From the NCBI RefSeq assembly GCF_963422335.1, contig NZ_OY729424.1, positions 2,728,001 through 2,792,000 of the forward strand: DNA of 64,000 nt, read 5' to 3'. The position numbers and the translations under genes were made by a program. Source of the stretch: an uncultured Roseateles sp. (GTDB lineage Bacteria > Pseudomonadota > Gammaproteobacteria > Burkholderiales > Burkholderiaceae_C). Below are positions 1 to 7,916 of the stretch, one piece after another. The notes under the pieces are model-generated. The model had not been told where the DNA came from and did no database searches. It saw nothing but the letters and a program-made list of their open reading frames with translations. Positions within the stretch are counted from its first letter, which is position 1; each line of letters begins with the position of its first letter.

Positions 1-520
1 AGAAACGGGCTGTGTTGTTGGCGGTGTCGAACTTGGCCAGGCCGGTGGAGTCGTTGAAGGTGATTTGCTGCACGCCGTTCACGTAGCCGGTGAAGGTGCC
101 GGCCGCGTCTCGCGAGATCGTCACGCGCACCTGCTGGCCGTCGGCGAAGGCGCCCAGTGCACCGGTGACGACGGGGTAGAAATTCAGCGCCGTGGACAAG
201 TTGTACAGGCCGGAGTCGCTGGCGCCGCCCTTGAAATCAACGATGCGGCGGTAGCCACCGGTCGAGTCGAACGCGAAACTGGTGTCGATGGTGTAGACGT
301 CTTGCCCGACCGCGCTATCCACCGTCAGCCCTTGATTCGCCGCAAAGCTGTAGCTGGTGGCACCCAGGGTGCCGCCCAAATCGCTCAGTGCGGGCCCGCC
401 CAGGCTGTCGGCGTAGCTGTTGTTCAGCTCGTAGAAGTGCGTCGGGGTCGTGGCGTGCGCCGCGCTCGCGGCGAGGGCCAGCAGGGCGACCGGGACGAGG
501 TGTTTGAGGGATGTGTTCAT
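1..520 (-). CDS. Secreted protein, possible PEP-CTERM protein (C-terminus beyond window)
   Basis: The reading frame starts at an ATG complementary to 518-520 and stays open to base 1, so about 173 N-terminal residues are visible. A GGAG ribosome site lies about ten bases upstream. The first 22 or so residues are a signal peptide (basic start, Leu/Ala core, an AHA cleavage site). The mature part is rich in Gly, Thr, Ser, Asn and Asp, as in secreted beta-sandwich proteins, and reads like the LamG-type lectin-fold proteins that often carry PEP-CTERM sorting tails. The tail would lie off the window, so exosortase targeting is inference from the XrtB gene at 7011. It is divergent from the HIT gene, with a perfect palindrome at 560-574 in between. 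Confidence 0.75.
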   Translation of the reverse strand, partial: MNTSLKHLVPVALLALAASAAHATTPTHFYELNNSYADSLGGPALSDLGGTLGATSYSFAANQGLTVDSAVGQDVYTIDTSFAFDSTGGYRRIVDFKGGASDSGLYNLSTALNFYPVVTGALGAFADGQQVRVTISRDAAGTFTGYVNGVQQITFNDSTGLAKFDTANNTARF

Positions 521-559
521 GGGGTGCTCCGAGTGTGCAGTTCTACCGGAGTGACATTA

Positions 560-574
560 GCAGCATGATGCTGC
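560..574. promoter_or_regulatory. Perfect palindrome upstream of the left-edge secreted protein gene
   Basis: Seven-base arms GCAGCAT and ATGCTGC flank a single central G. It sits about 40 bases upstream of the minus-strand ATG at 520 and within the 197-base divergent gap with the HIT gene. Position and symmetry suit an operator, but no regulator can be named. Confidence 0.35.
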
Positions 575-597
575 CGGTGGCACCCCCTGAAGCGAGG

Positions 598-618
598 GGG
601 CGGGGGCTCTCCCCGCCC
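598..618. repeat. GC-rich inverted repeat (hairpin)
   Basis: Arms GGGCGGGG (598-605) and CCCCGCCC (611-618) form a perfect eight-pair stem with a five-base loop. It lies between two divergent genes, so it does not terminate either of them. There is no T-run. It could be a structured leader or a chance GC-rich repeat. Confidence 0.4.
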
Positions 619-717
619 GCCGTCCGGCGCCTTGTAACGATTGGCTACGAGTTCTTCTCATTCAGAGGGCCGCCGAGGCGCTAAAGTCGGCGGATCTCAA
701 AGAGTATTGAAGGCGAT

Positions 718-1155
718 ATGTCCCAAGGTGACAGGCAGCAAGGTTGCGAGCTCTGCGACCGCCCTGGTGGGCTGGTGGTGGTGCAGACGCCGCAATTGCG
801 TGTGCTGCGCGTCGAAGACGTCAGTTTTCCGGCCTTCTACCGCGTCGTCTGGCAGGCGCACCGCGCCGAACTGACCGATCTCAGCGCCAGTGAGCGGGGC
901 CTGTGCCTGGAGGCTGTGGCTCGCGTCGAGACGGTGCTTCGCGAGCACCTGCGGCCGACCAAGATCAACCTCGCCTCGCTGGGCAATATGGTGGCCCACC
1001 TGCACTGGCATGTGATTGCCCGCTTCGATTGGGACAGCCATTTTCCTCAGCCGATCTGGGGTCAGGCCCAGCGAACGGTCGAACCGCCGGCGGTGAGCCG
1101 CCTGCCCATGCCCTTGTTCGAGCTGGACCGGCTCGTGGCCAACGCCTTCGGCTGA
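718..1155 (+). CDS. HIT family nucleotide-binding protein
   Basis: This 145-residue protein carries the histidine-triad signature H-L-H-W-H at residues 94-98, with His96 as the expected nucleophile for nucleoside-monophosphate transfer or hydrolysis. A Cys pair (Cys10 and Cys13, C-x-x-C) near the N-terminus is common in HIT proteins that bind zinc. The exact substrate cannot be told from sequence; members act on AMP-NH2-type or dinucleotide substrates in the cytoplasm. It is the first of three co-directional genes leading to ubiE, an order I recall from Burkholderiales genomes. The ATG at 718 has an AAGG-type site about six bases upstream and gives the usual family length. Confidence 0.85.
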   Translation: MSQGDRQQGCELCDRPGGLVVVQTPQLRVLRVEDVSFPAFYRVVWQAHRAELTDLSASERGLCLEAVARVETVLREHLRPTKINLASLGNMVAHLHWHVIARFDWDSHFPQPIWGQAQRTVEPPAVSRLPMPLFELDRLVANAFG

Positions 1156-1221
1156 GGCGCGCCTACCGTGGGACTACACTGAGCGCCCATTCAGCTCTAC
1201 CCGACGCGGTATCCCTCCACC

Positions 1222-1638
1222 ATGGCCGGCCTTACCCCCAGCACGCCCACCCCCACAGCCGTCACGGCACATCAGCAGTCGCGCGTGCTGGAGGTCAGCT
1301 TCAGCGACGGGGCGACGTTCCGCATCCCCTTCGAGTTGATGCGCGTGTATTCCCCGTCGGCCGAGGTCAAGGGTCATGGCCCGGGCCAGGAGACGCTGCA
1401 GACCGGCAAGCGCGAGGTCGGGCTGGTGGCGTTGGAGCCGGTGGGCCATTACGCCATCAAACCCACGTTCAGCGACGGGCACGACAGCGGCCTGTTCTCC
1501 TGGGACTATCTCTACCACCTGGGCAGCCAGCAGGACGAGCTGTGGCGGCAATACGAGGCGCGCCTGCTGGAGGCTGGTGTGGCACGTGACACGCCGATGG
1601 TGAAAGCCGGTGGCGGCAGCGCCTGCAGCAGCCATTGA
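1222..1638 (+). CDS. DUF971 domain protein (gamma-butyrobetaine hydroxylase-like N-terminal domain)
   Basis: The 138-residue product is a stand-alone DUF971 domain, with the typical core around residues 22-115 (a beta-rich stretch with SFSDG, then DGHDSGLFSWDYLY). The same fold forms the N-terminal region of eukaryotic gamma-butyrobetaine hydroxylase. As a single-domain bacterial protein its role is not established, though it is regularly found beside ubiE in betaproteobacteria, as here (ubiE starts 48 bases downstream). The first 18 residues are low-complexity Thr/Pro and may not be conserved. A small CCCGGAT palindrome lies in the gap before ubiE. Confidence 0.85.
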   Translation: MAGLTPSTPTPTAVTAHQQSRVLEVSFSDGATFRIPFELMRVYSPSAEVKGHGPGQETLQTGKREVGLVALEPVGHYAIKPTFSDGHDSGLFSWDYLYHLGSQQDELWRQYEARLLEAGVARDTPMVKAGGGSACSSH

Positions 1639-1643
1639 CGCTC

Positions 1644-1660
1644 CCCGGATGCAATCCGGG
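1644..1660. repeat. CCCGGAT...ATCCGGG palindrome, copy 1
   Basis: A perfect seven-base inverted repeat with a three-base loop sits in the 48-base gap between the DUF971 gene and ubiE. Further copies of the motif occur at 36180, 37377, 40461, 41947, 41992 and 48013. It resembles the short extragenic GTAGCCCGGAT palindromes seen in many proteobacteria. Confidence 0.55.
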
Positions 1661-1686
1661 TGCCAAACCAAGACTAGGACTACCCC

Positions 1687-2418
1687 ATGACCTCCACCCA
1701 TTTCGGCTTCCAGACTGTCGAAGAAGGCGAAAAAGCCCAGCGCGTGCGCGGCGTGTTCGACTCGGTCGCCTCGCGCTACGACGTGATGAACGACCTGATG
1801 TCCATGGGCATGCACCGCGCCTGGAAGGCCTACACCCGGGCGGTGGCCAATCTCAAGGCCGGCGAGCGGGTGCTCGACATCGCCGGCGGCACCGGTGACC
1901 TGTCGCGCATGTTCGCCCGCGACGTGGGCGCCAGCGGCATGGTCGTGCACACCGATATCAATGAGGCGATGCTGCGCCAGGGCCGCAACCGCCTGCTCGA
2001 CGAGGGCCTGGTGCTGCCAACCAATCTGTGTGATGCGGAGAAGCTGCCCTACAAGGCCAACAGCTTCGACCTCGTCAGCGTGGCCTTCGGCCTGCGCAAC
2101 ATGACCCACAAGGACCAGGCTCTGGCCGAGATGTGCCGCGTGCTCAAGCCCGGCGGCCGTCTGCTGGTGCTGGAGTTCTCGAAGGTGGCCGCACCGCTGC
2201 AAAAGCCGTACGACTGGTATTCATTCAACATCCTGCCCCGCCTGGGGCAATGGATTGCCGGTGACGCCGAGAGCTACCGCTACCTGGCCGAATCCATCCG
2301 CATGCACCCGGACCAGGCCACGCTGAAGGCGATGATGAAGACCGCCGGCTTCGGCCACGTCGACGTGCACAACCTCAGCGGCGGGCTCGTGGCCCTGCAT
2401 GCCGGGATCAAGTGCTGA
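1687..2418 (+). CDS. ubiE: Ubiquinone/menaquinone biosynthesis C-methyltransferase UbiE
   Basis: UbiE performs the S-adenosylmethionine-dependent C-methylation in the late ubiquinone (and menaquinone) pathway. The 243-residue protein has the normal family length. The N-terminal family motif FDSVASRYDVMNDLMSMG (about residues 24-41) and the SAM-binding loop with G-G-T-G-D (residues 67-71) are intact, followed by the CDAEKLPY, FGLRNM and KPGGRLLVLEFSK blocks. In related bacteria the next genes are usually a Tim44-like protein, ubiJ and ubiB. Here ubiJ and ubiB appear only after about 43 kb of exopolysaccharide genes, and no Tim44-like gene was seen. Confidence 0.97.
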   Translation: MTSTHFGFQTVEEGEKAQRVRGVFDSVASRYDVMNDLMSMGMHRAWKAYTRAVANLKAGERVLDIAGGTGDLSRMFARDVGASGMVVHTDINEAMLRQGRNRLLDEGLVLPTNLCDAEKLPYKANSFDLVSVAFGLRNMTHKDQALAEMCRVLKPGGRLLVLEFSKVAAPLQKPYDWYSFNILPRLGQWIAGDAESYRYLAESIRMHPDQATLKAMMKTAGFGHVDVHNLSGGLVALHAGIKC

Positions 2419-2802
2419 ACAAGGGCGACCTAGATTGCCCACCACATCCCCCACATACACGGGGGGCGGGTGCCCGGAACCTAAGTGCATGATGCCGGTC
2501 TTGTACTGGGTCCGGTAGGGTTAGGCAGATTCACATCGAATTTGACCTAGGGAAAACCCACAATTAACCCCAGGCGTGAGCAAATAACTGCAGGGGGAGG
2601 CTGTCATTTATTTGTCATGTGGCACATTGGGTGCTGTCAGGTATTACCCGAAAACTGCTGCGGGCGCCGCTAAAACAGGGGGGAATGAGATAAGGCTGTC
2701 ACATGTCACAGCTACACTCTTCGCTTCATTGCGGCCACACGGTAGGTATGGCGGCCTTGGCCAGCATCAAAAATTCGAGCACAACCGTTTCCGGCTCTTG
2801 TC
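2419..2802. other. Intergenic region ahead of the exopolysaccharide operon
   Basis: This 384-base gap has no convincing gene. It holds short GC hairpins just after ubiE (CCCCC at 2448-2452 facing GGGGG at 2461-2465, and CGGG/CCCG at 2467-2475) without a T-run, and then the sigma-54 promoter match at 2620-2635. The predicted transcript would have a leader of roughly 155 bases before epsD. Any enhancer site for a sigma-54 activator should lie in 2420-2580, but I could not pick one out with confidence. Confidence 0.6.
2620..2635 (+). promoter_or_regulatory. Sigma-54 (RpoN) promoter for the eps operon
   Basis: TGGCACATTGGGTGCT fits the -24/-12 consensus TGGCAC-N5-TTGCW at every fixed position but one (GTGC for TTGC). 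The invariant GG (2621-2622) and GC (2633-2634) have the required ten-base separation. Transcription would start near 2646 and run into epsD. PEP-CTERM/exosortase polysaccharide systems are known to be linked to the PrsK/PrsR two-component pair, whose regulator is a sigma-54 activator; no prsK or prsR gene lies in this window. Confidence 0.7.
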
Positions 2803-3807
2803 ATGGAGCAGAAAGTCAAACTGATGAACGCTTTGAGCAAACATGTTCTCGCCCCTGCGCCCTTGCGCATGGCGGCCGTGGCACTGGCCTCGGCCCTGGT
2901 CCTGCTGACCGGTTGCGGCGAAAAGAAGAGCAGTGAAAAGGCCTCGCAGACAGCGGCCAAGGTCAACAAGGAAGAGATCACCGTTCACCAGATCAACTTC
3001 GTGCTCCAGCGCCAGCAGGGTCTCAAGCCCGAGCAGGCCGAATCGGCCAGCAAACAGATCCTGGAGCGCCTGATCGACCAGGAACTGGCCGTGCAGAAGG
3101 CCATGGACATGAAGCTCGACCGTGACCCCAAGGTCGTGCAGCAGATCGAAGCCGCCAAGCGCGAAATCATCTCCCGCGCCTATGTCGAGCGCATCGGCGA
3201 GGGCGCCACCAAGCCCACGCCCGAAGAGCTGCAGAAGTACTACGACGAGAAGCCCGCCCTGTTCAAGGACCGCCGCATCTACAGCCTGCAGGAGCTGGCC
3301 ATCGAAGCCAAGCCTGAGCAACTGGCCACGCTGCGCGACAAACTCGCCGCCGCCAAGAACATCGCCGAGTTCGTCGACTACATGAAGGCCAATGACATCC
3401 GCTTTGCCGGTAACCAGGCCGTGCGTGCCGCCGAGCAGCTGCCGCTGGCTGGCCTGGACACCATCGCCAAGATGAAGGACGGCGAGTCGATGTTCAACGT
3501 CACCCCGACCGGCGCTCAAGTGCTGGTGCTGGCCAGCTCGCGCAGCCAGCCGGTGGGCCTGGAGCAGGCCAAGCCGGCGATCGAGCAGTTCCTGCTCAAC
3601 GAGCGCAAGCGCAAGCTGATCGAAGACGAAGTCAAGGGCCTGCGTGCCAATGGCAAGATCGAATACGTGGGCAAGTTTGCGCAGGGTGCTTCGGCACCTG
3701 AAGGCAACGCCCCGGCAGCACCGGCGCCGGTTGCGGCGCCCGCACCGGCCGCCAGCGGCGGCATGAGCGACACCGACATCAGCAAAGGCATGGGGTTGAA
3801 GAAATGA
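2803..3807 (+). CDS. epsD: EpsD family lipoprotein, peptidyl-prolyl isomerase-like
   Basis: This is the first gene of the eps operon. The protein (334 residues from 2803, 327 from an alternative ATG at 2824) has a lipoprotein signal with lipobox L-T-G-C, so it should be anchored in the envelope. It then resembles the SurA-like N-terminal chaperone region and a parvulin-type region, as in the EpsD family that accompanies EpsE/EpsF in exosortase loci. A chaperone role for outer-membrane or secreted partners is inferred. The C-terminal 50 residues are an Ala/Pro-rich linker ending in a short conserved tail. Neither start has a strong ribosome site. The stop overlaps the region of the epsE start. 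Confidence 0.85.
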   Translation: MEQKVKLMNALSKHVLAPAPLRMAAVALASALVLLTGCGEKKSSEKASQTAAKVNKEEITVHQINFVLQRQQGLKPEQAESASKQILERLIDQELAVQKAMDMKLDRDPKVVQQIEAAKREIISRAYVERIGEGATKPTPEELQKYYDEKPALFKDRRIYSLQELAIEAKPEQLATLRDKLAAAKNIAEFVDYMKANDIRFAGNQAVRAAEQLPLAGLDTIAKMKDGESMFNVTPTGAQVLVLASSRSQPVGLEQAKPAIEQFLLNERKRKLIEDEVKGLRANGKIEYVGKFAQGASAPEGNAPAAPAPVAAPAPAASGGMSDTDISKGMGLKK

Positions 3808-3818
3808 TAAGGACCGCA

Positions 3819-4673
3819 ATGACCGTCAAACCACTCCTTCACACCCTCAACCGCTCATTGCTGGCCGCCGGCACGGCCACCGCCCTGGCTCTGGCCGCAG
3901 CCGGCCCGGTGTGGGCCCAGGCCCAGACCACCGCCTCGGCAGCCTCCACCGAATACCGCCTGGGGGCTGGCGACATCGTCCGCATCTCGGTCTACCAGAA
4001 TCCTGACCTCACGCTCGAAACCCGCGTCAGCGAATCGGGCGTGGTGTCGTACCCATTGCTGGGCACGATTCGCATCGGCGGCCTGGCCCCTGCGCAGGCC
4101 GAAAAGGTCATTTCCGACGGCCTTAAGAACGGCAATTTCGTCAAGCAGCCCCAGGTCACCGTGCTGGTGATTCAGGTGCGCGGCAACCAGGTTTCGGTGC
4201 TGGGCCAGGTCAATCGCCCGGGCCGCTTCCCGATCGAAGTGGCTGAAATGCGTCTGTCGGACATGCTGGCCAACGCCGGCGGCATTGCCGGCACCGGCAC
4301 CGAAGTCGTTACCGTGGTCGGCACCCGCAACGGCCAGCCGTTCCGCGCCGAGGTTGACCTGCCGAAGGTTTTCACCAGCGGTGGCCGCGGCGACGACCTG
4401 ATCGTGCAGAACGGTGACGTGATCTGGGTCGATCGCGCCCCCATGGTCTACATCTACGGCGAAGTGCAGCGCCCCGGCCCGATGCGCCTGGAGCGCGGCA
4501 TGACCCTGATGCAAAGCCTCGCCACCGGCGGCGGCCTGACCCAGCGCGGCACCGAGAAGGGCATTCGCGTGCACCGCAAGGACGCAGAAGGCAAGGTGCA
4601 GATCGTGCAGCCGACCATGGATGAATCGCTGCGCGACGGCGACGTCGTCTACGTCAAAGAGAGCTTGTTCTAA
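3819..4673 (+). CDS. epsE: EpsE, polysaccharide export outer-membrane protein (Wza-like)
   Basis: The 284-residue protein has a cleavable signal peptide (VWA cleavage near residue 33) followed by a polysaccharide export (Poly_export) domain from about residue 45, starting YRLGAGDIVRISVYQ, and SLBB repeats containing VSVLGQVNRPGRFPI and VYIYGEVQRPGPM. This is the Wza-type arrangement that forms the outer-membrane exit channel; it lacks a lipobox, unlike Wza. The ATG at 3819 is preferred over one at 3804 because AAGGA lies five bases before it; 3804 would overlap the epsD stop. It works with EpsF, EpsG and probably EpsL. Confidence 0.92.
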   Translation: MTVKPLLHTLNRSLLAAGTATALALAAAGPVWAQAQTTASAASTEYRLGAGDIVRISVYQNPDLTLETRVSESGVVSYPLLGTIRIGGLAPAQAEKVISDGLKNGNFVKQPQVTVLVIQVRGNQVSVLGQVNRPGRFPIEVAEMRLSDMLANAGGIAGTGTEVVTVVGTRNGQPFRAEVDLPKVFTSGGRGDDLIVQNGDVIWVDRAPMVYIYGEVQRPGPMRLERGMTLMQSLATGGGLTQRGTEKGIRVHRKDAEGKVQIVQPTMDESLRDGDVVYVKESLF

Positions 4674-4685
4674 AGGGGCGCGAAG

Positions 4686-6116
4686 ATGAGTTTCGGACAG
4701 TTCATTTCAATTCTGCGCGCCCGTTGGGTGGTTGCACTGGTCTTGCTCGGAATTACTGCGAGTGTCACTTTGGTGGTGAGCTTGTTGCTGCCAAAGCAGT
4801 ATGCCGCTGTCGCCACGGTCGTGATGGATTCAAAGCCTGACCCGGTTGCAGCATTCAACACCGGTGCCTTGCTTTTGCCCTCCGTTATTGCCACTCAAGT
4901 GGACGTGATCGAAAGTGATCGGGTTGCTTTGCGAGTTGTACGTGACCTGAAGCTTGCGGACAACCCACAAATTCGAGATCAGTGGAAGGAAGAAACCAAA
5001 GGCCAGGGTTCAGTCGAGCTCTGGCTTGCCGACTCGCTGAAAAAGAAGCTGGAAGTAAAGCCTTCCCGGGAATCCAACGTGATCAATGTGACTTACAAGT
5101 CACCAGATCCGAAATTCGCGGCAGGCTTGGCCAACGCATTTGTGCGCGCCTATTTGTCGACCACGGTGGAGTTGCGGGTTGATCCGGCTCGGCAGTATTC
5201 GAGTTTCTTCGAAAACCGCGCGAAAGAAGCGCGGGAAGCGCTTGAAAAGGCGCAAACCAATCTGTCCGCATTTCAGCGCGAGAAGGGCATCATCGCCAAC
5301 GATGAGCGTCTGGACGTTGAGAATGCGCGGTTGAATGAACTCTCCAGCCAAGTCGTTGGCCTGCAGGCCATCACGGCCGAGTCGAGCAGCCGTCAAACAC
5401 AGGCTCAAGGAAGTAGCGCAGACAAGCTGCAAGAAGTTTTGGGTAGCCAAATTGTGGGCGGGCTCAAGCTTGACCTGACCCGCGCCGAGGCGCGCCTCCA
5501 GGAACTCAGTGCCAAGCTGGGTGACAGCCATCCGCAGATTGTTGAGTTGAAGGCAAACATTGCTGAGACTCGGCAGCGCATGGACGCGGAGACCAAGAAG
5601 ATCACCGGTGGTGTGACTGTCTCTGCAAATATCAATCGTCAGCGTGAGGGCGAGATCAAGAACGCCCTGGAAGCGCAACGCGTGAAGGTTCTGCGTCTGA
5701 AAGAGGTTCGTGACGAGGGGGCCGTGCTGACTCGGGAAGTAGAGAGTGCTCAGCGTTCATATGATGCGGTTCTTGCGCGTTTGAATCAGTCAAGCCTCGA
5801 AAGCCAGGCCACGCAAAGCAATATCAGCGTGCTGTCCGAGGCGACTCCTCCGATGGAGCCTGCTGGACCGAAGGTCGTTCTGAACACCATTTTGTCGATT
5901 GTTCTGGGCACTTTCCTGGGTATTGCTGCTGCGCTGGTACTCGAACTGATGGATAGGCGTGTACGTTCCCCTGAGGACTTGTCTGAATCGCTAGGCGTTC
6001 CCGTGCTGGGGGCTTTGCCCAAGCCGATGGCCAAGCGCAATTTGGCTCTTCGCTCCTCCATGCAGCAGCGACTGTTGACTGGCGGTGGTGCGGCGCCTGC
6101 CGCGGGAGTCCAGTAA
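4686..6116 (+). CDS. epsF: EpsF, chain-length determinant (Wzz-like)
   Basis: This 476-residue inner-membrane protein has a first membrane segment at about residues 14-34, a long periplasmic coiled-coil region and a second segment at about 397-420, followed by the conserved proline-rich motif and DRRVRSPEDL. This is the polysaccharide co-polymerase layout that sets chain length with a tyrosine kinase partner. The cytoplasmic tail ends in Gly/Ala-rich sequence without a kinase domain; the kinase is the next gene, whose ATG overlaps the stop codon by one base. Codon use is less GC-biased than in epsD/epsE. Confidence 0.92.
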   Translation: MSFGQFISILRARWVVALVLLGITASVTLVVSLLLPKQYAAVATVVMDSKPDPVAAFNTGALLLPSVIATQVDVIESDRVALRVVRDLKLADNPQIRDQWKEETKGQGSVELWLADSLKKKLEVKPSRESNVINVTYKSPDPKFAAGLANAFVRAYLSTTVELRVDPARQYSSFFENRAKEAREALEKAQTNLSAFQREKGIIANDERLDVENARLNELSSQVVGLQAITAESSSRQTQAQGSSADKLQEVLGSQIVGGLKLDLTRAEARLQELSAKLGDSHPQIVELKANIAETRQRMDAETKKITGGVTVSANINRQREGEIKNALEAQRVKVLRLKEVRDEGAVLTREVESAQRSYDAVLARLNQSSLESQATQSNISVLSEATPPMEPAGPKVVLNTILSIVLGTFLGIAAALVLELMDRRVRSPEDLSESLGVPVLGALPKPMAKRNLALRSSMQQRLLTGGGAAPAAGVQ

Positions 6117-7021
6117 TGCAGGCAGTTCATCCCAATCCTCAAGAAATGAATGGTGACCGTGTGATGGGTGGCAATCAATCAGAAGTTCGTGATCGCTCCA
6201 TTGGCGCGATCATCAGCGAAACGAGAAACCTCTCCGCCGATCAGGTGGAACGCGTACTGGCGCATCAACGCACTCACGGTGTGAGGTTTGGTGAGGCTGC
6301 GGTGGCTCTGGGCTATGCCAGCGCCGATGACGTGTTGTTCGCGCTGGCGCAGCAGTTCCACTACCCATATGCGGCGGAGGAGCAACGCAAAGATACGCCC
6401 GAACTGGTTGCATTGAATCAGCCGTTCTCTGCGCAGGCCGAAGCGTTCAGAGCCCTGCGCAGCCAGATCATCATGCGTGTCTGGAGTGGTGCCGAGCCTC
6501 GACGTGCCTTGGCGGTGGTCAGTCCCGAAAGTGGCGAAGGCAAGACCTTCTTTGCCGCCAACTTGGCCATCACGATGGCGCAGTTGGGGGGGCGTACCTT
6601 GTTGGTGGATGCGGACATGCGCAGCCCGCGGCAACATGAGGTCTACAACATCAAGAATGCCAATGGTCTGTCGGGCATTCTTTCCGGCCGCTCCGAAGCG
6701 AATGTGATTCAGCAGGTCCAGGGCATTCCCAGCCTGTTCGTCATGCCGGTGGGCACCACACCGCCCAATCCGTTGGAGTTGGTTGAGCGCCCGGCCTTTG
6801 GCCTGCTGATAAGGGAGCTTTGCAGTAAGTTTGATCATGTCATTCTGGACACCCCGGCTGCGTCGATGGGCTCCGACTCCTCGGTCATCGCTGCACGATG
6901 TGGCGCAGCTTTGGTGATCGCGCGCCGTCATCAAACGCGCATGGCTGCGGTTCAGGACCTTGTGGCAAACATCTCGACTGCCTCGGTTCAAGTTGCCGGC
7001 GTTGTGATGAATGAGTTCTGA
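6116..7021 (+). CDS. epsG: EpsG, BY-kinase-like chain-length ATPase
   Basis: The 301-residue protein has two parts. Residues 25-90 resemble the N-terminal domain of type II secretion ATPases (LSADQVERVLAHQ...FGEAAVALGY), a known feature of EpsG. Residues 110-301 are a CpsD/Wzc-like P-loop ATPase with Walker A S-G-E-G-K-T (139-144), Walker A' LLVDADMR (162-169) and Walker B ILDTP (243-247). It should drive the EpsF co-polymerase from the cytoplasm. The C-terminus ends VVMNEF, and no tyrosine cluster follows, so classical tail autophosphorylation is not expected. xrtB overlaps its end by 11 bases. Confidence 0.9.
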   Translation: MQAVHPNPQEMNGDRVMGGNQSEVRDRSIGAIISETRNLSADQVERVLAHQRTHGVRFGEAAVALGYASADDVLFALAQQFHYPYAAEEQRKDTPELVALNQPFSAQAEAFRALRSQIIMRVWSGAEPRRALAVVSPESGEGKTFFAANLAITMAQLGGRTLLVDADMRSPRQHEVYNIKNANGLSGILSGRSEANVIQQVQGIPSLFVMPVGTTPPNPLELVERPAFGLLIRELCSKFDHVILDTPAASMGSDSSVIAARCGAALVIARRHQTRMAAVQDLVANISTASVQVAGVVMNEF

Positions 7022-7916
7022 GATGTCTCAGATCGAAGGTGCGCGACCATCGCAATTGGCTTGGCTTTCAAGGCAGTCGGTGGTTGCGTCCGCGCTGCTA
7101 TTGCTTGGGCTGATAGTGATGTTCGCGCCGGTTTTCAACCACGTAGCGCGCACTGTTTGGAACACGGATGAACAGGGGCACGGGCCTATCATCTTGGCCG
7201 TGGTCGGTTGGCTGTTATGGCAGCGACGCAATCTGCTTGCTGCAGCAATTGATGCGGGCAAGCCTGGTGGCGTAACGGCGTGGTGTTGCCTGGTTTTTGG
7301 TTTGATGCTCCATTTTGTCGGGCGCCTTCAAAACATCATCATGTTTGAGATGTTTTCGCTGATTCCCCTGCTTGCCGGCGCATTTGCGGTCGCATTTGGA
7401 TGGGCGGTGGTTCGAATATCAGCGTTCCCCTTGTTTTTTCTGATCTTTGCTGTGCCATTGCCTGGTCCTGCAGTCGATGCACTGACCTCGCCGCTGAAGC
7501 AAGCAGTGTCGTGGGTCGGTGAGCAAATCCTCTGGCGTACCGGATATCCCATCTCTCGCAGCGGCGTGGTGCTGATGGTGGGGCAGTATCAGTTGTTGGT
7601 CGCCGATGCTTGTGCCGGACTGAACTCCATGTTCACGCTGGAGGCGCTAGGCCTGCTTTACATGAATTTGATGGGGCATACCAACCGCATCCGCAATGTC
7701 ATGCTGGCGATATTGATCATCCCGATGAGTTTCACCGCCAACGTGATTCGGGTGATCGTGCTCGTGCTGGTCACCTATCACTTCGGCGATGAGGCAGGCC
7801 AAGGGATTGTGCATGGTGCCGCCGGTATGCTGTTGTTTGGTGTGGCGTTGGGTCTGATGATTCTGATTGATAGCGCGCTCGGGTTCATCTTTCCCAAGGA
7901 CAAGGTGCAACGATGA
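7011..7916 (+). CDS. xrtB: Exosortase B (XrtB)
   Basis: Exosortases are multi-pass membrane cysteine proteases/transpeptidases thought to process the PEP-CTERM tail of exported proteins. This 301-residue protein has about eight hydrophobic segments and the catalytic set: Cys201 (in DACAGLNS), Arg247 (in ANVIRV) and His268 (in VHGAAG). It is placed in the XrtB class by its EpsG and EpsI neighbours. A second possible start is M5 (7023), since the annotated ATG lies inside epsG. No protein with a visible PEP-CTERM tail is encoded in this window. Confidence 0.95.
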   Translation: MSSEMSQIEGARPSQLAWLSRQSVVASALLLLGLIVMFAPVFNHVARTVWNTDEQGHGPIILAVVGWLLWQRRNLLAAAIDAGKPGGVTAWCCLVFGLMLHFVGRLQNIIMFEMFSLIPLLAGAFAVAFGWAVVRISAFPLFFLIFAVPLPGPAVDALTSPLKQAVSWVGEQILWRTGYPISRSGVVLMVGQYQLLVADACAGLNSMFTLEALGLLYMNLMGHTNRIRNVMLAILIIPMSFTANVIRVIVLVLVTYHFGDEAGQGIVHGAAGMLLFGVALGLMILIDSALGFIFPKDKVQR

